8,006 bases of DNA from Candidatus Methylomirabilota bacterium (GCA_023249165.1 JAHFDE010000070.1:2299-10304), one strand, 5' to 3'. Positions 1 through 6,188 are shown, counted from the stretch's first letter. Program-made: numbers and translations. Notes: generated by a model from the letters alone, not told the origin.

Positions 1-410
1 ATTGCAACAAGCGCTCTTCACCCCCCCGAAATCGCTGAGAGAATCCGCCGTGTCGACCACTGCAGTCGCCGAGGGCACCGGGAGGGTAGCATGCAAAGGG
101 TGGGGGAGCAAGGGGTCCCGGGCTCGGCGCCTTGCAATCAGACACAGCGTATGGTAGCCTGAGCCCCGCTTCTTGGAATCGAATGATCGCCTTGTCCGTC
201 GGCCTTCGATGACGCCGATCAACGGTCCGTGTAACCAACCGTCTTCAAGATGAGCATGCCGTCATACCTCTGGCCTTGCCACCACGCTCGCCTTGCACAG
301 TGACGACTGCCGCGGCGACAGCCATCGAGCTCGGCAGTCACGGAATCGTCCAGGATGCACGACCGTACAAGAGACGAGAGGGCAGGTCTAGCGAGAAGAG
401 GAGAGAGCCT
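1..410. other. non-coding stretch, no gene recognised
   Basis: I see no open frame here with a ribosome binding site and a plausible protein. The frame of the downstream cupin stays open back to a TTG at 276, but the residues it would add (Arg/Ala/Gly-rich, low complexity) look non-coding, and a far better start with a Shine-Dalgarno lies at 423. The one structural feature I noticed is an imperfect inverted repeat at about 300-342 (GTG..ACTGCC / GGCAGTCAC) that could form a hairpin in a transcript leading into the cupin gene. I found no convincing -35/-10 pair. The stretch could equally hold the decayed 3' part of an upstream gene. Confidence 0.5.
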
Positions 411-422
411 GGAGGAAGGGTG

Positions 423-740
423 GTGAGACTGGCCAACATCGAGACGGTCCGGGAGTATCAGGTCAACGGGCCCAAATCGGTGGAGCTCGGCCAGGGAACG
501 CATCTGAGGTGCGTCGCCTATTTTTTCAAGGCCGGGCAGCGCCTCGGGCCCACGCGCCACTGCAGTGACACCGTCATGTATGTTGTTCGAGGTCGAGCCC
601 GCATCCGCATCGGGGACCGCGAGGAAGAGGGGCGTGCAGGGGATCTCTTCATGGCGGGCGACGGGGACGAGGTCTGGATTGGAAACACCGGGAGGGACGA
701 ACTGATATTTTTTGCGGTGGTGGCCACGGTCTTCCCCTAG
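423..740 (+). CDS. small single-domain cupin protein, metal ligands mostly lost
   Basis: The product is 105 residues, the size of a minimal cupin_2 beta-barrel. The GTG start at 423 was chosen because GGAGGAAGG (411-419) lies at good spacing and the protein reads sensibly from there. Residues 30-60 and 70-100 follow the two conserved cupin motifs. In motif 1 (G-x5-H-x-H-x3-4-E-x6-G) only His46 of the three metal ligands is present; the second His is Ser48 and the Glu position is Val/Met. In motif 2 (G-x5-P-x-G-x2-H-x3-N) Gly73, Gly81 and Asn88 keep the spacing, but Pro is Gly79 and His is Val84. With three of four ligands missing, the protein is more likely a binding or sensing module than a metalloenzyme. 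Its TAG stop lies inside the CTAG that borders the repeat element downstream. Substrate and pathway are unknown, and there is no clear link to the lipid operon. Confidence 0.72.
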   Translation: MRLANIETVREYQVNGPKSVELGQGTHLRCVAYFFKAGQRLGPTRHCSDTVMYVVRGRARIRIGDREEEGRAGDLFMAGDGDEVWIGNTGRDELIFFAVVATVFP

Positions 741-976
741 TGCCGTTCCAACTTTTCTCATCCAGCAGAGAGGTGAGCGGTGCCAGTGCCGTTCCAACTC
801 ATCGTGCCTACTAATTCTCTCGGTTGCTCCGCCGCACTCAGGTATAGTGCGTGGGGGACTGCCTCCCCTTGACGAAAATAGTTGGAACGGTACGAGGCTA
901 GCTGGCTTCCTCGGCCCGTTCTTTGGTTGGAACGGGCCCTGCCCGTGTTCGGCCCGGCAGGTTGGAACGGCACTAG
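737..976. mobile_element. MITE-like element with perfect 16-bp terminal inverted repeats
   Basis: CTAGTGCCGTTCCAAC at 737-752 is matched exactly by its reverse complement GTTGGAACGGCACTAG at 961-976. The outermost CTAG is palindromic, so it can be read as a 4-bp target duplication (737-740 and 973-976) flanking a 232-bp body. CTAG/YTAR is the type of target used by IS5-family elements, so mobilisation by such a transposase is possible. A TA target nested in the same sequence is an alternative. Inside are three further copies of the 10-mer: CCGTTCCAAC at 789-798 and GTTGGAACGG at 881-890 and 926-935. The copy at 926 is part of a 9-bp-stem hairpin (913-921 with 930-938). No transposase or other plausible protein is encoded. 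TTGACG at 869-874 resembles a -35 box, but the matching -10 (TACGAG) is weak. Element borders are seen in the sequence; mobility is inferred. Confidence 0.65.
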
Positions 977-1074
977 CCATGGGGATGCAGCGGGCTGGCA
1001 GGCGGCCTTGGGCCTTGTGGAGGGACCTCGCCGGCTCCCCTGCCGGCCCCCCCAGCCCCCTTGTGTGTTCCTGC

Positions 1075-1104
1075 TTGCCTTGGAAAAGGCAGTTGCCATA
1101 GAAT
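1075..1104 (+). promoter_or_regulatory. candidate sigma-70-type promoter for the ceramide operon
   Basis: TTGCCT (1075-1080, 4 of 6 to TTGACA) and TAGAAT (1099-1104, 5 of 6 to TATAAT) are 18 bp apart. Transcription would start near 1111, leaving a leader of about 60 bases before the GTG at 1173. This is the best match I found between the repeat element and the operon. It is a pattern match only. Confidence 0.42.
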
Positions 1105-1126
1105 AGGGCCTCGTTTCGGGCCGCCT

Positions 1127-1142
1127 CACCCCGGCAGGGGTG
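1127..1142 (+). promoter_or_regulatory. 6-bp GC hairpin in the operon leader
   Basis: CACCCC (1127-1132) and GGGGTG (1137-1142) pair perfectly around the loop GGCA. The hairpin sits in the predicted leader, 12 bases before the GGAGGG ribosome binding site (1155-1160). There is no T-run after it, so it is not a classical intrinsic terminator. It also covers an alternative in-frame GTG at 1140, which makes that codon a poor start. A regulatory role is speculative. Confidence 0.35.
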
Positions 1143-1172
1143 GATTGTCAACCCGGAGGGACGCGGGGCAGC

Positions 1173-2144
1173 GTGAAGGCCTTGGTCACGGGCGCAACCG
1201 GGTTCATCGGCAGCCACTTGGTGGAATTCCTGCTGCGCCGAGGAGATGAGGTCGCCTGCCTGGCCCGAAGCCAGAGCCGTCTCCGCTGGCTCGAAGGCCT
1301 ACAGGTCAGGGTCATCGAAGGTGATTGCACAGACCCCGAACTCGGTGGGCGCCTCGATGAGAACTTTGACTGGGTCTTTCACGTGGCCGGACTCACCAAG
1401 GCGCTGGAGCGCGACGAGTACTACCGGGTCAACGGGGAGGGCACGGCCAACTTGGTGGCGATCCTGGCCGGACGGAGACAGCCACCCCGACTGGTGTATC
1501 TGAGCAGCCTGGCGGCAGCCGGTCCGAGCCGGGATGGAGTTCCGCTGCGGGAGTCGGACCCTCCCCAACCTGTGAGTCACTACGGCCGGAGCAAGCTGCA
1601 AGGGGAGAAGGCCCTGGAGCAAGTCGGGGGGGCGATGCCGTGGGTTATTGTGCGGGCCCCGGTGATCTATGGTCCGCGGGACCGGGATCTCTTGGTTTTT
1701 TATCGATTGGCCAAACGGCGGCTGGCGTTTCGCTTGAGAGGGAGGCGGGCCTTTAGCCTGTGCTACGTGGAGGACCTGATCCGCGGGGTCACTCTGGCGG
1801 CCGAGCGCGGCAGGGACCAGGAGATATACTACCTTGGAGAAAAATCTCCTCGGTCCTGGGAAGAGATATCGCAGGCTATCGCGGCGGCCCTGGGCGTCCG
1901 GCCAATGACCGTTCCCGTTCCCTCCGCCCTCCTCGCTGGCGCCGCTTGGGCCTGGGAGGGGATCGCCCGCCTGGCGGGAGTCCCGCCCCTGCTCAACCGA
2001 GACAAGGCCTGCGAGATGCGGCAGCGGTACTGGGTCTGCGACCCGAGCAAGGCCTCACACGAACTGGGTTTCACCACCTCTGTTCCCCTGCACGTGGGAG
2101 CGCAACGGGTGGCCGACTGGTATCAGAGTCACGGCTGGTTGTAA
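1173..2144 (+). CDS. cerR: extended SDR oxidoreductase, probable ceramide (3-ketosphinganine) reductase CerR
   Basis: This 323-residue NAD(P)-dependent epimerase/dehydratase-type SDR opens with the Rossmann motif TGATGFIG (residues 6-13, GxxGxxG). It has the His-Val-Ala-Gly segment at 70-73, the catalytic Ser at 111-112 in VYLSS, and the Tyr137-x3-Lys141 pair in YGRSK. The C-terminal half (from about 165) is the variable substrate domain, as in extended SDRs. The GTG at 1173 was chosen because the Rossmann strand MKALVTG normally begins the protein; GGAGGG at 1155-1160 lies upstream with a longish 12-base spacer. An in-frame GTG at 1140 would add 11 residues of no family character. The stop is 10 bases before the Spt-like gene. 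An SDR of this class reduces the keto group in ceramide formation in Caulobacter (CerR), and the order here, next to spt and a GNAT gene, supports the same role. The sequence alone would also fit a sugar epimerase or another SDR; the specific name rests on context. Confidence 0.72.
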   Translation: MKALVTGATGFIGSHLVEFLLRRGDEVACLARSQSRLRWLEGLQVRVIEGDCTDPELGGRLDENFDWVFHVAGLTKALERDEYYRVNGEGTANLVAILAGRRQPPRLVYLSSLAAAGPSRDGVPLRESDPPQPVSHYGRSKLQGEKALEQVGGAMPWVIVRAPVIYGPRDRDLLVFYRLAKRRLAFRLRGRRAFSLCYVEDLIRGVTLAAERGRDQEIYYLGEKSPRSWEEISQAIAAALGVRPMTVPVPSALLAGAAWAWEGIARLAGVPPLLNRDKACEMRQRYWVCDPSKASHELGFTTSVPLHVGAQRVADWYQSHGWL

Positions 2145-2154
2145 AGGGGGGGCC

Positions 2155-3333
2155 ATGGACATCTTCGACAAATGTTACGCGTACACCGAGGCCAAGCAGG
2201 TGATGGCGGCCGGCCTCTACCCATACTTCCAAGTGATCCGATCGGCCCAGGACCCCGAGGTCGTCGTGGACGGGCGACGGATGATCATGGTGGGGTCCAA
2301 CAACTACCTGGGACTCACCTCGCACCCGCACATCAAGGATGCGGCGATCCGGGCGGTGGAGAAGTACGGGACCGGATGCGCCGGCTCCCGGTTCCTCAAC
2401 GGCACCATGGATCTTCACACCGAGGTCGAGGCCCAGTTGGCCAAGTTCAAGGGGAGAGAGGCCGCCCTCCTCTTTTCGACCGGGTTTCAGACGAACCTGG
2501 GCGTCATCTCGGCCCTGGTCGGCAAAGACGATGTAGTCATCATCGACCGGTGGAACCACGCCAGCATCATCGACGGCTGCCGGCTCTCTTTTGGCCAGAT
2601 CCTGAAGTACCGGCACAACGACATGGAAGACCTCGAGCGCATCCTGGCCGCCCACCCCGACAAGGGGAAGCTGATCGTCGTGGACGGGGTCTTCAGCATG
2701 GAGGGAGATATCGTCAACCTCCCGGGAATCGTTCGCCTCGCCCGAGAATACGGGGCCAGAGTGATGGTGGACGACGCCCACGCCACCGGCGTGCTTGGCA
2801 AGGAAGGCCGCGGGACTGCGGAACACTTCGGGCTCGAGGAGGAAGTGGACATCGTCATGGGGACGTGCAGCAAGGCCCTGGCGTCGGTGGGAGGTTTCAT
2901 CGCCTCGAGCCACGAGGTAATCCACTACGTCAAGCATAAGGCCCGTTCCATGATATTCAGCGCCTCCCTCCCCCCCGCCTGTGTGGCCACCATCGGGGCT
3001 GCCCTGGAGGTGATCGAGCGGGAGCCCCAGCGACGGACGCAGCTCTGGAGGAATGCGCAGCGGGTGCGAGAGGGCCTGAAAGGGATGGGGTTTGACACAG
3101 GGCTCAGCGAAACGCCCATCGTCCCGGTCCTGCTCGGCGACGACCTGCACGCCTTCCGGATGGGACGCGCCCTCTACGAACAGGGGGTCTTCGCCAACGT
3201 GAGCGTGAGCCCCGCCGTCCCCGAGGGGCGAGCCCTGATCCGCACCAGCTATATGGCGACCCATACGGACGTCCACATCGATCGGGTCCTGGAGGCCTTT
3301 CGCGCCGTCAGGAGGGATCTAGGGGCCATCTGA
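2155..3333 (+). CDS. spt: PLP-dependent alpha-oxoamine synthase, probable serine palmitoyltransferase
   Basis: The 392-residue protein matches fold-type I PLP enzymes of the alpha-oxoamine synthase family (Spt, BioF, Kbl, HemA), which condense an amino acid with an acyl thioester and release CO2. Key residues are visible: NNYLGLTSHP (49-58), the glycine-rich GTGCAGSRFLNGT segment (72-84), His135 in WNHAS that would stack on PLP, Asp207 and His209 in DDAHATG, and the Schiff-base Lys240 in GTCSKALASVGGF. The SK..ASVGGF context, and the C-terminal VSPAVP and LIRTSYMATHT segments (352-371), look like bacterial Spt; BioF and Kbl usually carry GTLGKA here. It would make 3-ketosphinganine in the cytosol from serine and an acyl-CoA or acyl-ACP. 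The ATG at 2155 follows a strong AAAGGGGGGG site that overlaps the previous stop. The stop is two bases before the next start, so the three genes are almost certainly one transcript. Glycine C-acetyltransferase or BioF remain alternatives. Confidence 0.8.
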   Translation: MDIFDKCYAYTEAKQVMAAGLYPYFQVIRSAQDPEVVVDGRRMIMVGSNNYLGLTSHPHIKDAAIRAVEKYGTGCAGSRFLNGTMDLHTEVEAQLAKFKGREAALLFSTGFQTNLGVISALVGKDDVVIIDRWNHASIIDGCRLSFGQILKYRHNDMEDLERILAAHPDKGKLIVVDGVFSMEGDIVNLPGIVRLAREYGARVMVDDAHATGVLGKEGRGTAEHFGLEEEVDIVMGTCSKALASVGGFIASSHEVIHYVKHKARSMIFSASLPPACVATIGAALEVIEREPQRRTQLWRNAQRVREGLKGMGFDTGLSETPIVPVLLGDDLHAFRMGRALYEQGVFANVSVSPAVPEGRALIRTSYMATHTDVHIDRVLEAFRAVRRDLGAI

Positions 3334-3335
3334 CC

Positions 3336-4439
3336 GTGGAGGTCTTGCCTGTCACCACCGACCGGGATCTCCAGCTCTTTCTCCACCTTCCGTGGCGCAT
3401 TTACCGGGGTGATCCCCACTGGGTCCCCCCCCTCCTCCTAGAGCAGCGCCAGCTCCTCACCGGCCAACACCCCTTCTTTGAGAAAGCCGAGATCCGTCTG
3501 TTCCTGGCCAGAGAAGGTGACGAGATTGTGGGCCGGATCGCCGCGATTCTGGACCGGCATTTTCTCGAATTCCATCATGACCCGGTCGGCTTCTTCGGCT
3601 TCTTCGAATGCCTCGGCGACGGGGGAATCACGGCAGGGCTCTTGGCAGCGGCGCAGGGGTTCCTCCGAGGAAAGGGGATGCGGGCAATCCGCGGGCCGGT
3701 CAATCCCTCGATGCACAACCCGTGCGGCCTTCTCGTCGAAGGCTTTGATTCCCCACCCGCGTTCCTGATGCCGTATAATCCCCCGCGCTACCAGGCCCTC
3801 CTCGAGGCAGCCGGATGCCGAAAGGTGAAGGACCTTCTCGCCTACCGCATCGAGATCCCGGCTGCAATCCCGCCCAAGGTGATTCGGTCCGCCACGGGGG
3901 CGGAGCAGAAGGGTATCCGTGTCCGACCTATCAACCTGAAGCGGCTGCGGGAGGATGTCGGGATCTTCCGTGAACTCTACAACGCGGCTTGGCAGCAGAA
4001 CTGGGGCTTCACGCCGATGACGCCGGCAGAGGCCGAGTGGATGGCGAAACACCTGAAGCCCCTGCTCGTCCCCTCCCTCGCCCTGATCGCCGAGACCGAG
4101 GGACGACCCGTCGGGTTTCTCATGCTCCTGCCCGATTACAACCAGGCGCTGCGGCATCTCAACGGTCGCCTCGGGCTGCTCGGCTTGCTCAAGTTCCTCT
4201 GGTACCGCCGCCGCATCCGCGACGCGCGCCTCCTCCTCCTGGGAGTGACACCCGAGTACCGCGGAAAAGGAGTGGACGCCCTCTTGTACAGCGTCGCCTA
4301 CCACGACCTGAAAAGGCGGGGGTTCATCCACGCTGAGATCTCGTGGGTGCTCGAGGATAACTGGGTCGTCCTCCGGCTCGTCGAGCGGTGGGGTGGCGTC
4401 CCTTATAAACGGTACCGGATCTACGAACTTCCTCTGTAG
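3336..4439 (+). CDS. bcerS: long GNAT-family N-acyltransferase, probable bacterial ceramide synthase
   Basis: This 367-residue protein is about twice the size of a simple GNAT. Its N-terminal part (about 1-175) contains conserved-looking blocks rich in Phe, Pro and Gly, including LPWRIYRGDPHWVPP (18-32) and GPVNPSMHNPCGLLVEGF (120-137). The C-terminal part (about 190-365) is a recognisable GNAT fold with the acyl-CoA loop LLGVTPEYRGKGVDALLY (301-318), where YRGKG fits the R/Q-x-x-G-x-G/A phosphate-binding motif. The GTG at 3336 begins two bases after the spt stop, with AGGGG at 3321-3325 as the likely binding site, so translation is probably coupled. In Caulobacter the ceramide synthase bCerS is a GNAT-type protein that N-acylates 3-ketosphinganine and is unrelated to the eukaryotic TLC ceramide synthases. 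The size, family and position beside spt and an SDR suggest the same role. Specific substrate is inferred. Its last 19 bases overlap the 3' end of the opposite-strand PAP2 gene. Confidence 0.72.
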   Translation: MEVLPVTTDRDLQLFLHLPWRIYRGDPHWVPPLLLEQRQLLTGQHPFFEKAEIRLFLAREGDEIVGRIAAILDRHFLEFHHDPVGFFGFFECLGDGGITAGLLAAAQGFLRGKGMRAIRGPVNPSMHNPCGLLVEGFDSPPAFLMPYNPPRYQALLEAAGCRKVKDLLAYRIEIPAAIPPKVIRSATGAEQKGIRVRPINLKRLREDVGIFRELYNAAWQQNWGFTPMTPAEAEWMAKHLKPLLVPSLALIAETEGRPVGFLMLLPDYNQALRHLNGRLGLLGLLKFLWYRRRIRDARLLLLGVTPEYRGKGVDALLYSVAYHDLKRRGFIHAEISWVLEDNWVVLRLVERWGGVPYKRYRIYELPL

Positions 4440-5299
4440 GGCCGCCGCCAGAGAGTCAGCGTCACCCGCTCCAACACCAGGCAGACGCCGGCCAGCAGGA
4501 TCCCCGCCAGGACATCCACCACATAGTGATAGCGGAGGTACACGGTGGAGAAGATCAGGGCAACCACCATCGGCAGGAATATCCAGAAGAGGCCACGCGC
4601 GAGCCGCCAGGCGTAGAAAAGGACCACGAGGACGATGGCGGTGTGACCGCTCGGGAAGGCATCCTGCTTGAAGCGCTCAAGGACATTGAGCGTATCCCGG
4701 ATCGTGTCCGCCAGGAACACCCCGGGAAGGTCAATGTGTTGCAGATGGGCCAGTGTAAACCGAGGCCCGACGGCAGGAAACAGAAAGTAACCGACATACG
4801 AGAGGTAATAGCAGAGGACCAGCCCAAAGACCGCCCGGTCAAAATCTTCTGTCTTCCCTCGCCGATAAATGGCAACGACCAGGATGACGGGAAGAAAGTA
4901 GTAGGATGTGTAGGCCCACGTCAGGACTTCCGTGAGCACAGGGTGGCTGAACCGCTCGAGCCAGACGGTGGGATGGGTGCCCAGGAGGGCGTGATCCAGT
5001 CGGATGAGGAACGGGTCCCGTTCGCTCGGGCTCGCCCACGGGAGGAGATCGGCAAAGCTATCGAAGAGGATCGGAATGAAGATGAGAGGGTAGAAGGCAT
5101 GGAGCGCCCGCACGATCCAGACCTGTCTCCGATCGAGCCACCAGAGGAGAGTAAGAACAACGGCGAGGCCACTGTATTTCGCCAAAAGGACCGGTCCGTG
5201 GGGATTGGCAGGCAGCGTCACCACCGTGGTGAGGATCAAAACGAGGAGCGCCAGATAGGTGATGAGATCCACCGGCGTAATTCGCGGATTTCCCTCCAT
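4421..5299 (-). CDS. PAP2-superfamily membrane enzyme, inositol-phosphorylceramide-synthase-like
   Basis: This 292-residue protein has about six to eight hydrophobic segments (roughly 12-30, 38-55, 66-84, 122-145, 157-175, 220-233, 236-252 and 259-277). The PAP2 catalytic motifs are clear: FPSGHT (215-220, with His219) and STVYLRYHYVVD (251-262, with Arg256, His258 and Asp262). The classical first motif KxxxxxxRP is absent; instead there is PAVGPRF (175-181), which resembles the Aur1/IPC-synthase-like PAP2_3 group more than undecaprenyl-diphosphate phosphatases. The ATG at 5299 was chosen because AGGAG (complement of 5307-5311) lies 7 bases upstream; a GTG two codons earlier would abut that site. 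It is convergent with the ceramide operon and shares 19 bp with it. Enzymes of this superfamily remove or transfer phospho-groups on lipids at the membrane, so head-group transfer to ceramide is an attractive hypothesis. General phosphatidate or polyprenyl-phosphate phosphatase activity is the alternative. Confidence 0.8.
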   Translation of the reverse strand: MEGNPRITPVDLITYLALLVLILTTVVTLPANPHGPVLLAKYSGLAVVLTLLWWLDRRQVWIVRALHAFYPLIFIPILFDSFADLLPWASPSERDPFLIRLDHALLGTHPTVWLERFSHPVLTEVLTWAYTSYYFLPVILVVAIYRRGKTEDFDRAVFGLVLCYYLSYVGYFLFPAVGPRFTLAHLQHIDLPGVFLADTIRDTLNVLERFKQDAFPSGHTAIVLVVLFYAWRLARGLFWIFLPMVVALIFSTVYLRYHYVVDVLAGILLAGVCLVLERVTLTLWRRPYRGSS

Positions 5300-5328
5300 G
5301 GTCACTCTCCTGCGGATATCGAGGGGTC

Positions 5329-5356
5329 ATCTTAACTGCTTTCGTTGCTTTTTCAA
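5329..5356 (-). promoter_or_regulatory. candidate promoter of the PAP2 gene
   Basis: On the minus strand TTGAAA (complement of 5351-5356, 5 of 6 to consensus) and TAAGAT (complement of 5329-5334, 4 of 6) are separated by 16 bp. Transcription would begin near 5322 and give a short leader of about 20 bases containing the AGGAG site. The fit in strength and position is good but untested. Confidence 0.5.
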
Positions 5357-5447
5357 GGACAAAGCGCCGAGCCCGCCCTCCGCGGATGGATGGCGGGCGG
5401 CGAATCCCCAAACGGGTCCCGGCAGTGCGGGGCATCGGACAAAGCGG

Positions 5448-5476
5448 TTGAGCGGAAGAGCCAAACGTGCTATGTA
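5448..5476 (+). promoter_or_regulatory. weak candidate promoter for the CBS-domain gene
   Basis: TTGAGC (5448-5453) and TATGTA (5471-5476) are 17 bp apart, and TGC directly before the -10 gives an extended -10 (TGN). Hexamer matches are modest (4 of 6 and 3 of 6). Transcription would start near 5483, within the hairpin-forming leader, so an upstream start is also possible. Confidence 0.3.
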
Positions 5477-5536
5477 GGCCCAAAGGGCAGGACGACCTAC
5501 TGAGAGAAAGAACTCAAAGGGACAGCCGCGAGTCCC
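5474..5536 (+). promoter_or_regulatory. hairpin-forming leader before the CBS-domain gene
   Basis: Two stems are visible. GTAGG (5474-5478) pairs with CCTAC (5496-5500), enclosing CCC/GGG (5479-5481 with 5485-5487). GGGAC (5519-5523) pairs with GTCCC (5532-5536) and ends exactly where the AGGGGAGG ribosome binding site (5537-5544) begins. The second stem could affect ribosome access. I could not match the whole to a known riboswitch consensus. Confidence 0.3.
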
Positions 5537-5549
5537 AGGGGAGGTTTCC

Positions 5550-6101
5550 ATGGGAGACCCTGATGAAATCGACAAGGAGAATCAGGACGAATATATGATC
5601 GTCAGTGAAGAGAGGGCGCGACCGCGGATTACCGTCGATGAAGGAATCTTCGATCGTCCCATCCGAGACCTGCATTACCATCCCCCCCTGTGCCTCCAGC
5701 GCACAGCGAAACTCGCCGCGGCGGTTAAGCTGATGCAGCAGCACAGCGTCGGCGCTGTGATGATCCAGGAGGGCGAAAGGCTGATCGGAATCCTCTCGGA
5801 GCGGGACATCCTGAGAAAGGTCCTGGGGACGGATCTGAATCTAAACGAAGTGACGGTAGAGAAGTATATGACACGCAACCCCGAGGTGCTCAAGCTTGAC
5901 GACGTGATCGCCTATGCAATCCGTACAATGCACGTAGGCGGTTTCCGCCACGTTCCTCTCGTGGACAACGAGCACCGCCCCGTGGGGATCGTATCGGTGA
6001 AGGACGTGAATGACTACATCGTCTCCGTCATCGCCCAGCAGATCCTCACCCTTCCCCCTGACCCCCATCGGAAGTATGAGCCCCGGGTCGAGGGCGGCTA
6101 G
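5550..6101 (+). CDS. two-CBS-domain protein, putative adenine-nucleotide sensor
   Basis: The protein has 183 residues: an acidic, probably flexible N-terminus (1-35), a first CBS domain (about 36-95, containing VGAVMI and GILSERDILRKV) and a second (about 103-161, containing the TVEKYMTRNP lead-in, GGFRHVPLVDN and GIVSVKDV). A short polar tail follows. The paired domains form a Bateman module, which in other proteins binds AMP, ATP, SAM or related ligands and controls a partner. No catalytic domain is attached, so this is probably a stand-alone regulator in the cytoplasm. The ATG at 5550 has AGGGGAGG (5537-5544) 5 bases upstream. The gene is transcribed divergently from the PAP2 gene with a spacer of about 250 bp, and convergently with the methyltransferase. 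Partner and ligand cannot be told from the sequence. Confidence 0.88.
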   Translation: MGDPDEIDKENQDEYMIVSEERARPRITVDEGIFDRPIRDLHYHPPLCLQRTAKLAAAVKLMQQHSVGAVMIQEGERLIGILSERDILRKVLGTDLNLNEVTVEKYMTRNPEVLKLDDVIAYAIRTMHVGGFRHVPLVDNEHRPVGIVSVKDVNDYIVSVIAQQILTLPPDPHRKYEPRVEGG

Positions 6102-6113
6102 CCCTTCGGGCGG

Positions 6114-6188
6114 CTGTCAGCAGTCCGCTGTCAGCCGTCAGCATGACCTCCGAGTTCTCGCTGATTGCTGACTGCTGATCGCTGACAG
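6114..6188. repeat. imperfect inverted repeat of CAGC/GCTG units, possible bidirectional terminator
   Basis: The arm 6114-6142 (CTGTCAGC ... TCAGCCGTCAGC) is complementary, with a few mismatches, to the arm 6160-6188 (GCTGATTGCTGA ... GCTGACAG), around a loop of 17 bases. Each arm is itself a short-period repeat of TCAGC/GCTGA at 7-9-bp intervals. It lies between two convergent genes and reaches into the 3' end of the methyltransferase gene, encoding residues such as LSAISSQQSA. There is no T-tract, so termination would depend on structure alone. Similar CAGC-rich repeats occur between genes in many environmental bacterial genomes. Confidence 0.6.

Noticed and set aside
743..970. CRISPR array from the repeated GTTGGAACGG
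   Set aside because: Copies are only 10-16 bp, occur in both orientations, have uneven spacing and there are no cas genes.
1140..1172. GTG at 1140 as start of the SDR
   Set aside because: It lies in a GC hairpin, lacks a ribosome binding site, and would put 11 unrelated residues ahead of the Rossmann strand.
219..1217. Long minus-strand open frame (332 codons)
   Set aside because: It runs antisense through the cupin, the repeat element and the start of the SDR gene, is rich in Arg/Pro/Gly, shows no domain and has no ribosome binding site; an artefact of high GC.
2071..3276. Minus-strand open frame of 401 codons
   Set aside because: It is exactly antisense to the Spt-like gene, whose catalytic motifs are unambiguous; the antisense product is His/Asp/Val-rich with no family resemblance.
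2155..3333. Naming the PLP enzyme BioF or Kbl
   Set aside because: The lysine context GTCSKALASVGGF and the VSPAVP/IRTSYMATHT segments fit Spt better, and no biotin or threonine-degradation gene is nearby; kept as an alternative only.
4526..5335. Plus-strand open frame of 269 codons
   Set aside because: Antisense to the PAP2 gene; the product is highly charged and lacks domains, as expected from the complement of a membrane protein gene.
5440..5549. c-di-GMP (GEMM) or other known riboswitch
   Set aside because: The stems are there, but the conserved loop sequences I know for these classes are missing.
6101..6111. GCCCTTCGGGC as an intrinsic terminator after the CBS gene
   Set aside because: The stem is only 4 bp and is not followed by a T-run; any termination more likely involves the larger inverted repeat next to it.
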